Source: CAYXST01 sp964472495
GTDB lineage: Bacteria > Patescibacteriota > Minisyncoccia > Portnoybacterales > UBA2143
Length of the DNA stretch: 64,000 bases
Direction: 5' to 3'
Assembly: GCA_964472495.1 (NCBI GenBank)
Contig: CAYYLD010000001.1
Coordinates: forward strand, 65,523-129,522
In this document: positions 1 to 8,095 of the stretch, piece by piece
Numbering within the stretch: the first letter of the stretch is position 1
Layout of the letters: every line of letters begins with the position of its first letter
The notes under the pieces: model-generated
The model's input: only the letters and a program-made list of their open reading frames with translations
The model's database searches: none
What the model was told of the DNA's origin: nothing
Made by a program: the position numbers and the translations under genes

Positions 1-143
1 GCTCCGGTAACCAAAACTCCATTTTGTTTAACAATCTGGCGGCCTAATTCTTTGGCTAAATCCAAGGCATTCTTGGAACAATGATTGGTTTCAGCCGCTC
101 CGGAAACACAAATTTTGTATTTTAAGTATTTTTTCTTTTCCAT
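1..143 (-). CDS. LOG/TIGR00725-like Rossmann protein, N-terminal part only
   Basis: The reading frame starts at an ATG at position 143 and runs off the left edge of the window, so only 47 residues are visible. They contain KICVSGAAET near residue 11 and end with GVLVTGA. A beta strand followed by a Gly-rich loop, a helix and a second strand ending in a Gly is the usual start of the SLOG/LOG Rossmann family (TIGR00725, YvdD-like), whose members bind nucleotides or act as cytokinin-type phosphoribohydrolases. The gene sits 19 bases downstream of the MBL RNase gene on the same strand and is probably co-transcribed with it. Family assignment rests on the N-terminus alone. Confidence 0.55.
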   Translation of the reverse strand, partial: MEKKKYLKYKICVSGAAETNHCSKNALDLAKELGRQIVKQNGVLVTG

Positions 144-162
144 CTACTTTAGCTTACTATTT

Positions 163-1560
163 TTATCGCTTTTTGTCAAAAGAGAGGTCGATTACTTGGC
201 CCGTTTCCGGCGCTTCGGCGGCTAATCCTAAATGGTCTTTAATCTTCTGGGTCAAAGCCAAGGCCGGTTTTTCCTCGCCCTGAACAACAAAGACTTTCTT
301 GAGCGTCTTCTTCATCGGTCTAAGCCAAGCCAAAAGTGTTTCTTGGTCAGCATGAGCTGAATAACCGCCAATCGCCCTAATTTGTATCTTAACCGGCACT
401 GCTTGACCGAATATTCTGACTGTTTTTGCCCCATCTAAAATCTTTCGACCGATTGTCCCGGGAACCTGATAACAAATAATCAAGAGAGTATTTTTCGGGT
501 CGGCTAAATATATTTTTTCGTGATGTAAAATACGACCGCCGGTTGACATACCCGAACCGGCAATAATCACTTTAGGCGGCTTAGTTTGATTAATCGCTTT
601 GGACTCGGGGACGGTTGGCGTCATTTTCAAACCGGGAAATTTAAAAAGATTATCGCCGGACTCAATCAGATAACTGGCTTCCTGATTGAAATATTGAGGA
701 TATTTCTGATAAATTTGAGTCAATTCAATGGCCAGAGGACTATCAAGAAAAATAGGCAACTGAGGGATACGGTGATTTTCAACCAATTCGTTCAATTCGT
801 AGAGAATTTCTTGAGTTCGTTCCAAAGCAAAAGTCGGAATAAGTAAGACACCTCCTCGGCTGACTGCCTCTTCAATCGTATCTTCTAATAAATCTTTACG
901 CTGTTTTTTATCTTCATGGAGACGGTCACCATAAGTTGATTCAATAACGACATAGTCAGCCTGGTCAATAAACTCGGTCGGTCTTAGAAGAGGTACCGGC
1001 GGATTACCCAAATCCCCCGAAAAAACTATTTTCCGCCAAGGGCGGACCCGCCTCTGGCGGGTTTCATCCTTTGCCCAAACCTCAATAAAGGCCGAACCTA
1101 AAATATGACCGGCCTCTCTGAAACAAAAAGAAATCTCTTCGTTTAACTTGATTTGTTCTCCGTAATCTACTCCTTGAAAAAGAGCTAAAGTTTGCTCTAC
1201 GTCAGCTCGGTCAAAAAAAGATGGCTGACCTGTTATCTGGGCAATTTCCTGTTGAATTTCTTCGGCGTCAAAAAGCATTATCCGGCTAAAATCCTTAGTT
1301 GGCTTGGTGGCTAAAATTTTCCCCCGGAAACCTTCCTTGACCAAGCGGGGCAAACGGCCGATATGGTCAATATGGGCGTGAGTAATCAAAACGGCCTCGA
1401 TTTCTCGAGGTGAATAAGGAAATTTTTGGCGATTCATCTTCCGAGCCGCTCCGCCACCTTGAAACAAACCACAATCAACTAAGATTTTGGTTTGCTTGGT
1501 CTCCAATAAATAATTAACGCCAGTTACCCATCTGGCCCCACCGTAAAAATGTAGTTTCAT
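163..1560 (-). CDS. MBL-fold beta-CASP ribonuclease
   Basis: This 465-residue protein has the metallo-beta-lactamase signature HAHIDHIG at residues 61-68, which supplies zinc ligands. Further ligand motifs follow: GHILGS near residue 150 and FSGDLG near residue 180. A beta-CASP segment and a C-terminal HADQETLLAW region complete the CPSF73/YSH1-like RNA-processing architecture. Such enzymes cut RNA endonucleolytically and sometimes degrade it 5'-3'; the role here is probably general RNA turnover. Residues about 167-177 are encoded by a GC-rich palindromic repeat and lie between EVW and KIVFSGDLG, a surface loop where relatives have only a short turn. The start at 1560 places the first strand directly at the N-terminus, as is normal for the family. 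Confidence 0.88.
   Translation of the reverse strand: MKLHFYGGARWVTGVNYLLETKQTKILVDCGLFQGGGAARKMNRQKFPYSPREIEAVLITHAHIDHIGRLPRLVKEGFRGKILATKPTKDFSRIMLFDAEEIQQEIAQITGQPSFFDRADVEQTLALFQGVDYGEQIKLNEEISFCFREAGHILGSAFIEVWAKDETRQRRVRPWRKIVFSGDLGNPPVPLLRPTEFIDQADYVVIESTYGDRLHEDKKQRKDLLEDTIEEAVSRGGVLLIPTFALERTQEILYELNELVENHRIPQLPIFLDSPLAIELTQIYQKYPQYFNQEASYLIESGDNLFKFPGLKMTPTVPESKAINQTKPPKVIIAGSGMSTGGRILHHEKIYLADPKNTLLIICYQVPGTIGRKILDGAKTVRIFGQAVPVKIQIRAIGGYSAHADQETLLAWLRPMKKTLKKVFVVQGEEKPALALTQKIKDHLGLAAEAPETGQVIDLSFDKKR
1033..1061. repeat. CCGCC-type double palindrome inside the MBL RNase gene
   Basis: Two small palindromes lie side by side: CCGCCaaGGGCGG at 1033-1045 and CCCGCCtctGGCGGG at 1047-1061. 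The same motifs recur at 8977-9036 inside the LCP gene and at 40477-40491 after smpB. The reading frame stays open through the repeat and gives an Arg-rich loop absent from the family consensus, which suggests insertion of a mobile palindrome without loss of function. Confidence 0.6.
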
Positions 1561-1605
1561 TAACTTTATCCTATCAGAATCTTTTTAAAAATAAAAGCCA
1601 TTATT

Positions 1606-1711
1606 AAAGGGCGTACCTTAAAAGTACACCCTTGCTCAACCATCACTCTTAAAATATTCCTTAATCAATAAATTTTAGATGGAAAGGGTGTACTTTTAAG
1701 GCACGCCCTTT
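1606..1711. repeat. 106-bp inverted-repeat element related to the 63-bp palindrome
   Basis: Arms of 28 bp at 1606-1633 and 1684-1711 are inverted copies with one mismatch, separated by 50 bp of AT-rich sequence. Each arm is itself a small palindrome built from AAGGGCGTAC and GTACACCCTT. The outer sequence AAGGGCGTAC/GGCACGCCCTT matches the ends of the 63-bp elements in leuS and argS. It lies between two minus-strand genes (YkuK-like and MBL RNase), with its inner end 12 bp from the first of them. It could fold into a strong hairpin in the mRNA. Confidence 0.7.
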
Positions 1712-1723
1712 AAACCTAATTGT

Positions 1724-2215
1724 TTATATGTATTTGTCCGCCACATGAGAAGCGGCGTAAGATTCTGGCTTAATTTTAGCTTTAAAACCATTACCTCGAA
1801 CCATGCCAACCACTTCTTTAATCATTTCCCGGGTCGGCCCGTTTTGCCCGACATCAATGTGAATTTGGAAATCGTAGTTAGGTAAATCAGACTTAGTCAA
1901 TGAGGTTTTTAATTGTTTAAGCATATCTTGAGCCACCTGTAAAGATAAAGCTACCTCCTGATAAATACGGTCGCGAAGCGTATGATAGATTCTATGTCCA
2001 TTGGTCCTTTTCCAAAAATAGCGGCCGCCGTGACCAATCCGATAGACAATTACGGCCGTAACAAAATCAGCCCTCTTGTCACCATTAGAATCAGTGCCGA
2101 CAACTAAGCGATATTTTGATTGATCATCTTGGCTAATAAAACTAGCTATTTCCTTGGTTACCCTGGTTAGTTGAAGACGACCCTTGGTTGGACTATGGAA
2201 AAAATCACTTTTCAT
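1724..2215 (-). CDS. YkuK/DUF458 family RNase H-like protein
   Basis: The 163-residue protein has the DUF458 (YkuK) pattern: VVGTDSNG near residue 38, an alternating beta stretch TAVIVYRIGHGGRYFW near residue 53, and a C-terminal HIDVGQNGPTREMI with ESYAASHVADKY. Family members adopt an RNase H-like fold, and the acidic residues in GTDSNG and HIDVG are likely metal ligands. No biochemical function is established for the family. Length is normal. It is followed by the 106-bp inverted repeat and then the MBL RNase, so an RNA-metabolism context is plausible but unproven. Confidence 0.8.
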   Translation of the reverse strand: MKSDFFHSPTKGRLQLTRVTKEIASFISQDDQSKYRLVVGTDSNGDKRADFVTAVIVYRIGHGGRYFWKRTNGHRIYHTLRDRIYQEVALSLQVAQDMLKQLKTSLTKSDLPNYDFQIHIDVGQNGPTREMIKEVVGMVRGNGFKAKIKPESYAASHVADKYI

Positions 2216-2301
2216 CTTAATTCCAATATACTATTTTATCTCTTTTTTGGCAAGCCCTTTTGCGGCGGCGAACTTCGGCCGGCTCCCGTTAATCGGCCTG
2301 A

Positions 2302-2463
2302 TTAAGAAGAAGCAAGTTTGTTTCTTTCTAATCCCAATTTCTGGTAAATTTGGTAAATCTTTTTCTTTTGTTCGGCTACGTTTAAAATCTCCCGTCTAAG
2401 GTGGGCCTTTTCTTGGCGAATATATTTACGGATACCTTCCGGCAATCTTTTTCTTCTGGTCAT
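2302..2463 (-). CDS. small basic hypothetical protein (53 aa)
   Basis: An ATG at 2463 opens a 53-residue frame beginning MTRRKRLPEGIRKYIRQEKA and ending at a TAA at 2302. The product is Lys/Arg-rich and predicted to be helical, which would suit a nucleic-acid or ribosome-associated protein, but no family is recognised. It fills most of the gap between rtcB and the YkuK-like gene on the same strand. No clear Shine-Dalgarno sequence is present, so the call rests on open length, position and composition. Confidence 0.45.
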   Translation of the reverse strand: MTRRKRLPEGIRKYIRQEKAHLRREILNVAEQKKKIYQIYQKLGLERNKLASS

Positions 2464-2481
2464 AATTCTAACCCAATGAAA

Positions 2482-2515
2482 GGCCCTTGAGGAAAATTCA
2501 AGAGCCTGTTTTTTA
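2482..2515 (-). terminator. hairpin downstream of rtcB
   Basis: A 9-bp stem (GGCCCTTGA at 2482-2490, TCAAGAGCC at 2498-2506) with a 7-base loop lies just after the rtcB stop on the minus strand. One pair is a G-U wobble in the minus transcript. The T run is stronger on the plus-strand side (2509-2514) than on the minus side, so it may act weakly in both directions. Confidence 0.4.
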
Positions 2516-2525
2516 TTGATTTATT

Positions 2526-3965
2526 CTATTCCCCCTTAATCACGGCCAAAGGAACTAAGCGAGCCACTTTCTTGGATAAACCAGCCTGATGGACTACTTC
2601 AATAACATTATCAATATTCTTATAAGCCAAGGGAGCTTCCTCGGCTATCCCTCGCAAAGAATGACATTTAACGACAATGCCTTTGCTCTCCAATTGTCTG
2701 ACTACTTCCGGACCGGAAATTCTTCTTCTGGCGGCATGACGGGACATTGTCCGGCCAGCGCCGTGACAAGTACTGAAAAAACTTTCCTCGCCTTCCTTGG
2801 TGCCGACTAAAACATATGAAGCTGTCCCCATACTGCCGGGAATTAAAACCGGCTGGCCAACCGACTGATACCTGGCTGGTATCTCTGAATGATCCGGCGG
2901 GAAAGCCCGGGTCGCCCCCTTCCGATGGACAATAACTTCGGTTTCTTTTCCTTCAATAACGTATTTTTCCTTTTTAATAATATTATGGGCAACATCATAG
3001 AGGACTTCAAGTTTTTCTTCCGGACCCAAGATTTTCCGCCAGGCCTGGCTGGTATAGTAAGCAATCATATGGCGATTAGCCCAGGCATAATTGGCCGCTG
3101 AAGCCATAGCCGCAAAATAACGCTGCCCCTCTGATGAATTAAAAGGAACGCAGGCGAATTCCTTATCGGGAACTCTAATCTTATACCTTTCCATAGCCGG
3201 AATCATTGTTCTTAAATAATCAGTGCAGACCTGATGGCCAAGTCCCCGACTACCAGTATGAATCATCAGAACAACCTGGTCTTCAAATAAGCCGAAAGCT
3301 TTGGCTACTTCCGGGTTAAAGATTTGGGCTACTTTTTGGATTTCTAAAAAATGATTGCCAGAGCCAAGCGTACCCACTTGGTCACGGCCTCGATTTTTAG
3401 CCCTTTCAGAAACAGTTCGGCTGTCAGCCCAATCTAATTTGCCGCCGGCTTCACAATTCTCCACGTCTTCCTTTCGGCCATAGCCCTGCTTTAACAGAAT
3501 ATTAGTCCCTCCTTCTAAAATTTTGTCGATCTGTTCTATGGTCAATTTTATTTTTCTCCCCCGGCCCAGTCCGGAAGGAACTTGATTTTGAATTTCAGTG
3601 GCTAATTTATCCAAATGAGGTCCAATTTCTTTTTCGGTATGTTCCGATTTTAATAAACGCATACCGCAGTTGATATCATAGCCGCATATACCGGGCGAAA
3701 TAATGCCATCAGAAATCCTGATAGCGGCCACCCCGCCAATCGGACTGGCATATCCTTCATGCATATCGGGCATGGCTAAAGCATATTTCTGGAGGCCGGG
3801 TAAAGTGGCTATGTTAACCAGCTGTTCAAGCGATTTATCTTCAAAGCTTCCTTCCAGCATCTCCTCGGAAAGATAAGCCCGGGCCGGTACCCTCATATCC
3901 GACCGAAACTTCTTGGGAATCTCCCAAAGATAATCGTTAATTTTGACTAAATCTTTCTTAATCAT
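2526..3965 (-). CDS. rtcB: RNA-splicing ligase RtcB
   Basis: RtcB joins 2',3'-cyclic-phosphate (or 3'-phosphate) and 5'-OH RNA ends using GTP and Mn2+. The 479-residue length matches the archaeal/bacterial family. Metal-binding GYDINCGMR is at residues 95-103 (Asp97, Cys100). GSGNHFLEIQ, HTGSRGLGH and the CHGAGR motif follow; His401 in CHGAGR corresponds to the guanylated histidine of the family. KGATRAFPP and PGSMGTASYVLVG complete the active site. The start overlaps the archease stop by 4 bases, so the two are translationally coupled. The pair indicates an intact RNA-repair or tRNA-maturation module. Confidence 0.96.
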   Translation of the reverse strand: MIKKDLVKINDYLWEIPKKFRSDMRVPARAYLSEEMLEGSFEDKSLEQLVNIATLPGLQKYALAMPDMHEGYASPIGGVAAIRISDGIISPGICGYDINCGMRLLKSEHTEKEIGPHLDKLATEIQNQVPSGLGRGRKIKLTIEQIDKILEGGTNILLKQGYGRKEDVENCEAGGKLDWADSRTVSERAKNRGRDQVGTLGSGNHFLEIQKVAQIFNPEVAKAFGLFEDQVVLMIHTGSRGLGHQVCTDYLRTMIPAMERYKIRVPDKEFACVPFNSSEGQRYFAAMASAANYAWANRHMIAYYTSQAWRKILGPEEKLEVLYDVAHNIIKKEKYVIEGKETEVIVHRKGATRAFPPDHSEIPARYQSVGQPVLIPGSMGTASYVLVGTKEGEESFFSTCHGAGRTMSRHAARRRISGPEVVRQLESKGIVVKCHSLRGIAEEAPLAYKNIDNVIEVVHQAGLSKKVARLVPLAVIKGE

Positions 3966-4366
3966 ATGTCAAAAACTATTATCGCCTGCCACTGATTATT
4001 TGTTTCTTTAATCTCCAGTTGGTGATAAGTGGCTGCCTTAATCTCAAGCCGTTTCCGGTCAATTTTTCGGCCGGCTATCTTAGCTTTTAAGCGGTTTTTG
4101 GATAATTCTTCTATTTGGAAATTATTGTAAACTTTTTGGTTGAGGTCGCTGCGAGACAAAATCTCATTAAGCCAGTCAACTAAAAGAGAATTAAGGTCTG
4201 TTGATTTAATTTCTAATTGTTCCCATTCTTCAGCCGTCTTTTTAGCCGCCGGGTTCTGTTGTTCGGCTATAGCCAAAGCCGCATTAATAAAAAGCCCGGC
4301 TAAATCCTGACTATAAACTTTAATCTTTAAATCAGCTCTATGCTCTAAAAGCTCGTACTTCTTCAT
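3962..4366 (-). CDS. archease, RtcB cofactor
   Basis: This 134-residue protein matches archease (MTH1598/TM1083 family): it opens with YELLEHRADLKIKVYSQDL and contains the conserved acidic stretch DLNSLLVDWLNEILSRSD near residue 78 and a C-terminal VFDI. Archease accelerates RtcB guanylation and allows multiple turnover. It overlaps the rtcB start by 4 bases, which independently supports the call. The N-terminal His-Arg-Ala-Asp replaces the more usual His-Thr-Ala-Asp, a mild variation. Confidence 0.88.
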   Translation of the reverse strand: MKKYELLEHRADLKIKVYSQDLAGLFINAALAIAEQQNPAAKKTAEEWEQLEIKSTDLNSLLVDWLNEILSRSDLNQKVYNNFQIEELSKNRLKAKIAGRKIDRKRLEIKAATYHQLEIKETNNQWQAIIVFDI

Positions 4367-4398
4367 GGTTTTATGATAACCATTTTCAAACCAAATTA

Positions 4399-4432
4399 AA
4401 AGGGCGAAGTGCCGAGAATAACACTTGCCCTT
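4399..4432. repeat. hairpin between hypothetical gene and archease
   Basis: AAGGGCGAAGTG and CACTTGCCCTT form a nearly perfect stem with one bulged base and an 11-base loop. It lies in the 90-bp gap between two minus-strand genes. No strong T run follows on the minus strand, so it may be a weak terminator or an mRNA processing/stability hairpin. Confidence 0.45.
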
Positions 4433-4456
4433 AATTCCTTGACCCGGCTCAAGTTC

Positions 4457-4837
4457 TTAAGCCGTCTTTTTACAGGCCTGGGGAATAGAAATTTTCGCAG
4501 TTGATATCGGGTTTTCCCAAGGGGGACCCTCGCTAAAACAAAAGGATTCAACGGTTCCCGCTTCGATATCCACTTCTAATGAAATTGCTCTTCCATCTCG
4601 GAAAATAACTTCAAATCTAAAAGGTTTACTGGTCCTCATCAACACCTTTTCAACTTTCGAAAGATTCCCGCCTACCGCTTCGGCCAAATCAATTAATCCA
4701 ATAATACAATAATTGGACGGTATACTGATTATAACTTGCTCACCGTCCGAATCTACCTCGATCGAGGCCTTGGGCAGTTTGTATCTGGATGAAACAACAA
4801 TCTTGGCCTTCGGCTTTTGCTCTTTTCTCTTAGTCAT
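4457..4837 (-). CDS. hypothetical protein (126 aa)
   Basis: A strong Shine-Dalgarno sequence (GGAGGACGGGAGG) precedes the ATG at 4837. The product has a basic N-terminal tail (TKRKEQKPKAK), a beta-rich middle with IISIPSNYCIIGLIDLAEAV near residue 50, and a Cys near the end (QACKKTA). No signal peptide or membrane segment is visible and I do not recognise a family. Upstream (4838-4922) is AT-rich and probably holds its promoter. It is not obviously tied to the RNA-repair genes downstream, from which the hairpin at 4399 separates it. Confidence 0.6.
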   Translation of the reverse strand: MTKRKEQKPKAKIVVSSRYKLPKASIEVDSDGEQVIISIPSNYCIIGLIDLAEAVGGNLSKVEKVLMRTSKPFRFEVIFRDGRAISLEVDIEAGTVESFCFSEGPPWENPISTAKISIPQACKKTA

Positions 4838-4922
4838 CCTCCCGTCCTCCTTCTTTAAAATTTATTAAGAACCAATTTCTCGCCTTATGTTAACAAAAAA
4901 TACCTAAGCGTCAAGTAAATAA

Positions 4923-6044
4923 TTACAGATAATAAATAATCTGGTAAATAATACCGAGGGCTAAGAGTAAAATAAGCCCGTAGCTGACAAAAGTCGGCAG
5001 TTTCAGAGAATATTCCGGCTGGCGCTGGCCAATTTTTTTAGCTCTTTGATAAATAAAAACCAAAAGGATTCCATTGAGACCGCCAAAGGTAGCTCCCAAA
5101 AAGCCGATAATTGTAATAAAGTCACGTAAATAAAATAAATAGGCCGCCAAAGGAACAGAGCAAGTTAAAACCCAGGCCAGATATTTATTAATCCGATAAT
5201 CATACCAGTAAATCTTTTTTAAAGCTAAACCCAAAACCAAAAAAGAAGTGACCACAGCCAAAAGGCCGAAAACAGCTCCCAGAATGATGGTATGATTTTC
5301 CAAGGTAACGACTAACCCCTGAATTGCTTCTGATGAGGTTTGCTGGCCAGTCACGCCAACAACGGTTAAAATAAAGAGTAAATGGAGAAAGCCCGGCAAA
5401 AGAGTTCCCCAAAGAATCGCCTTTTTAAGTAACCGATAATTTCTTTTAAAAATTTCTCTCATTTCCGGAATAGCTGTCCAGCCAGTGGCCGCCCAAAGAG
5501 TAACTCCGTAAGGCAGAAAAAAATAGGTCCAATTCCAAGTAGTTAAATTAGTCAATTTTATGGCTGGCCATCCTTTAACAAAGATTAAAAGAACAACAAT
5601 TATCAGAAACAAACTCATAACAATTTCTATTTGAGCAATTACCCTTAAGCCGAAAAAGATGGCCGAAGCACAGACGGCGAAAAAAATTAAACTCCAAAAA
5701 AAATCAGAACCGCCAAAAATAGTTGCTAAAAATTTCCCGCCGACAATTATATAGGCCAGTAAGGCACCATAAAAAACAAAGACGGAAGTAAGAGCAGCTA
5801 TTTTTCTTCCCCATCTGCCTAAGTATAGTTGGGCATAGCCAACGAAACGATGCTTGCCCGGCGTCCGTAAAACAATTTCCCCATAAAATAAATGGAGCAG
5901 CAGGACCGCCCCAGTTAAAACAAACAAAAAAAGTAGACCGATTGAAAAACCGGACTTAGCCACTACATAAGGAACGCCAAAAATTCCCACGCCAACGACC
6001 GTACCGATTAAGGTAGCCGTGGCATAGTAGAAATTTCTATTCAT
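4923..6044 (-). CDS. amino-acid permease, aromatic/HAAAP-like
   Basis: The 373-residue protein has about 10-11 hydrophobic segments. The first carries LIGTVVGVGIFGVPYVVAKS (residues 12-31), the unwound-helix substrate motif of the APC superfamily; the spacing and the GFSIGLLFLF continuation fit the hydroxy/aromatic amino-acid permease group (TyrP/Mtr, SLC38-like). It would take up amino acids by cation symport, which suits an organism without amino-acid biosynthesis. Substrate cannot be told from sequence. It lies 9 bp downstream of a small membrane-protein gene in the lepB-hisS-HIT operon. Confidence 0.8.
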   Translation of the reverse strand: MNRNFYYATATLIGTVVGVGIFGVPYVVAKSGFSIGLLFLFVLTGAVLLLHLFYGEIVLRTPGKHRFVGYAQLYLGRWGRKIAALTSVFVFYGALLAYIIVGGKFLATIFGGSDFFWSLIFFAVCASAIFFGLRVIAQIEIVMSLFLIIVVLLIFVKGWPAIKLTNLTTWNWTYFFLPYGVTLWAATGWTAIPEMREIFKRNYRLLKKAILWGTLLPGFLHLLFILTVVGVTGQQTSSEAIQGLVVTLENHTIILGAVFGLLAVVTSFLVLGLALKKIYWYDYRINKYLAWVLTCSVPLAAYLFYLRDFITIIGFLGATFGGLNGILLVFIYQRAKKIGQRQPEYSLKLPTFVSYGLILLLALGIIYQIIYYL

Positions 6045-6053
6045 TGAAGGTTT

Positions 6054-6329
6054 TTAATAATAAGTAGGTAAATAACCCCGGGCAGTTAACCAGTTGACTA
6101 AATAGGAGTAAATTATCCCCCAAACAATAGCCACGACCAAAATAATCTTGGCTTCTTTTTTCATCTCTGGTTCAGTCCAAAAAGCCAGACCCAAAATTAG
6201 ACCAGCAAAAATGGGATTGACAATGGTAATAATAATACCCAGCCAAAACCACTTTTTGCGAGAAGAAAGAGCAATTTTTTCTTTGCCAGAAGCATCGGCT
6301 AATGGGGAAAGAGATGTTCCCTGGTTCAT
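6054..6329 (-). CDS. small two-helix membrane protein
   Basis: This 91-residue protein has a soluble N-terminus, then two hydrophobic helices (about residues 27-50, WFWLGIIITIVNPIFAGLIL, and 59-80, KIILVVAIVWGIIYSYLVNW). The Pro-Ile-Phe-Ala-Gly sequence in helix 1 is typical of small CPR membrane proteins of unknown role. It sits between the HIT gene and the permease, with gaps of 11 and 9 bp, so all three are probably on one mRNA. Function unknown. Confidence 0.6.
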   Translation of the reverse strand: MNQGTSLSPLADASGKEKIALSSRKKWFWLGIIITIVNPIFAGLILGLAFWTEPEMKKEAKIILVVAIVWGIIYSYLVNWLTARGYLPTYY

Positions 6330-6340
6330 TATTTTTTCCT

Positions 6341-6760
6341 TTATTTAATATGACTTTTTATTTCCCCGGCAATTTGTTTCATTCTTCGCTCGGTTATTTT
6401 CTTGACATTCTCAAAAACAACCCCGCCGCCGTGACCGTCGTTTTCAAACCGAGGAATCAGCCAAACATGAGCGTGAGGAATACTTTCGCCGATTACTACG
6501 GAAACTAAAAAATCAGTCTTTAATGCTTTACGGACAGCTTTAGCTATTTTACCAACTACTTGGTAATACTGGCTAAGATTAGGCGACCTCCGTCTGTCCA
6601 GAGGCATATCCCAAACCCAACGAAAATGTTTTTTAGGAATAACTAAAGTATGCCCTGGATTAAGCGGTGTAATTGACAAAAAAGCTAAATAATTTTTATC
6701 CTCGTATACCCGATAACCGGGCAATCGACCGGCGACGATTTTGCAAAAAACGCAATCCAT
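6341..6760 (-). CDS. HIT-family nucleotide hydrolase/transferase
   Basis: HIT proteins hydrolyse nucleoside phosphoramidates or dinucleotides. The 139-residue protein opens with CVFCKIVAG and contains NPGHTLVIPKKHF near residue 34 and the HIT triad region PHAHVWLIP near residue 95. The family pattern is H-x-H-x-H; here the first two histidines are present, including the nucleophile, but the third is Trp. Activity is therefore plausible but altered. It follows hisS by 8 bases on the same strand. Confidence 0.85.
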   Translation of the reverse strand: MDCVFCKIVAGRLPGYRVYEDKNYLAFLSITPLNPGHTLVIPKKHFRWVWDMPLDRRRSPNLSQYYQVVGKIAKAVRKALKTDFLVSVVIGESIPHAHVWLIPRFENDGHGGGVVFENVKKITERRMKQIAGEIKSHIK

Positions 6761-6768
6761 AAATTTGA

Positions 6769-8094
6769 CTATTTCCTAATTCTCTTTTTCACTTCTTTAA
6801 TCACTCTAGTCAAGGGAACCGTCTCTTGAACTCCGGAAGTCATTTCTTTAATGATGATTGTTTCATCCAAGGCCTCTTTTTGACCCAAAATTAAGGTGAA
6901 ACGGGCATTGAGCTTATCGGCTGTTTTTAATTGGGCTTTAATCGTATCGCGACTAAAAGAACTAGCCACCTCTAAGCCGGCCTGTCTCAATTCCTCAAAT
7001 AGTTTAAGGGATTTTTTCTTGGCTAAATCACCTAATTGAATCAGAAAAATTAAGGGCCTTTTCCGTTGAGGGATTTTAATATCCCTTTCTTTAATCAAAT
7101 CAACTATTCTGTCCAAGCCAATAGCAAAGCCAACCGCCGGCGTGTCCTTACCGCCTAGAAGTTTAATCAAACCATCGTAGCGGCCGCCGCCGGCTAAAGC
7201 AATTTGGCGACCTTCTTCTCCTTCGGGCCAGATTTCAAAGACGGTCTTGGTATAATAGTCCAAGCCGCGAACCAAACAGGGATTAAGAATATAGGGAATA
7301 TTAATCTCATCTAAAAATTCCAAAACGCTCTTGAAATGGTTATGACAATCATCGCATAACTGGTCAATAATTTGAGGCGCTTCTTGAGCCACTCGTTGGC
7401 ACTTGCTCTCCTGACAATCTAACAACCTTAAGGGATTTTGCTTCAATCGTTTCTGGCAATTAGGGCAAAGTTCTTTTTTACGATTTCTATAAAAATTAAC
7501 CAGTTTCTTCCGGTAAGCTGGCCGACAGACAGGACAACCGATACTGTTAATCTGAACGGTTAAATTTTTTAGAGACAATTCCCGGCTAATCGAAAAGAAT
7601 AACTGGATTAATTGAGCATCAAGAACGGCTTCCTTCTCGCCAATAATTTCAAAATTGGCCTGATAAGATTGTCGATAACGCCCCTTCTGCGGTCTTTCAT
7701 AACGAAAAATCGGCCCGATGCTGTAGAGTCTGATTGGATGAGGCAAACTGGACAGGCCACTTTCCAAATAAGCTCGCATAATGGCCGGGGTAAATTCCGG
7801 TCGTAAAGCCAAATACTCACCGCCCCTTGTTCTCAAGATATACATCTCTTTATCAATAATATCAGTGTTAGGACCGGTCCCCTTAATAAACAGATTGGAT
7901 TCTTCCAGAATAGGTGTATCCAGACGTTCAAACCCATAAGCTCGGCCTAAATCTTTAATCACCTGTCTGATTTTTTCCCAATAGAGCTGGTCAACCGGCA
8001 GGATGTCACGCATCCCCCTGACCGCCTGAAAGGTTTTCTTGCCACGCTTAGGCTTGATTTTCTTAATTTGTTTTTTTTTGACTCTAATTGACAT
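6769..8094 (-). CDS. hisS: histidyl-tRNA synthetase
   Basis: Class II synthetase charging tRNA-His. After a Lys-rich extension of about 22 residues, AVRGMRDILP opens the core. Motif 2 is YSIGPIFRYERPQKGRYRQ, followed by the His-specific LVRGLDYYTKTVFEIW and motif 3 in GGGRYDGL...VGFAIGLDRI. The C-terminal anticodon-binding domain begins near LIFLIQLGD. A Cys-rich segment with four CxxC-type pairs (CPVC, CPNC, then two more) between motifs 2 and 3 is found in many bacterial HisRS. The 441-residue length is normal. It is the second gene of the lepB-led operon. Confidence 0.96.
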   Translation of the reverse strand: MSIRVKKKQIKKIKPKRGKKTFQAVRGMRDILPVDQLYWEKIRQVIKDLGRAYGFERLDTPILEESNLFIKGTGPNTDIIDKEMYILRTRGGEYLALRPEFTPAIMRAYLESGLSSLPHPIRLYSIGPIFRYERPQKGRYRQSYQANFEIIGEKEAVLDAQLIQLFFSISRELSLKNLTVQINSIGCPVCRPAYRKKLVNFYRNRKKELCPNCQKRLKQNPLRLLDCQESKCQRVAQEAPQIIDQLCDDCHNHFKSVLEFLDEINIPYILNPCLVRGLDYYTKTVFEIWPEGEEGRQIALAGGGRYDGLIKLLGGKDTPAVGFAIGLDRIVDLIKERDIKIPQRKRPLIFLIQLGDLAKKKSLKLFEELRQAGLEVASSFSRDTIKAQLKTADKLNARFTLILGQKEALDETIIIKEMTSGVQETVPLTRVIKEVKKRIRK

Positions 8095-8095
8095 T

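Noticed and set aside
586..846. Plus-strand frame of 86 residues within the MBL RNase gene
   Set aside because: It is antisense to a strongly conserved protein, with no ribosome-binding site; it is a shadow frame. Many similar frames inside leuS, ileS, glyS and the ABC gene were dropped for the same reason.
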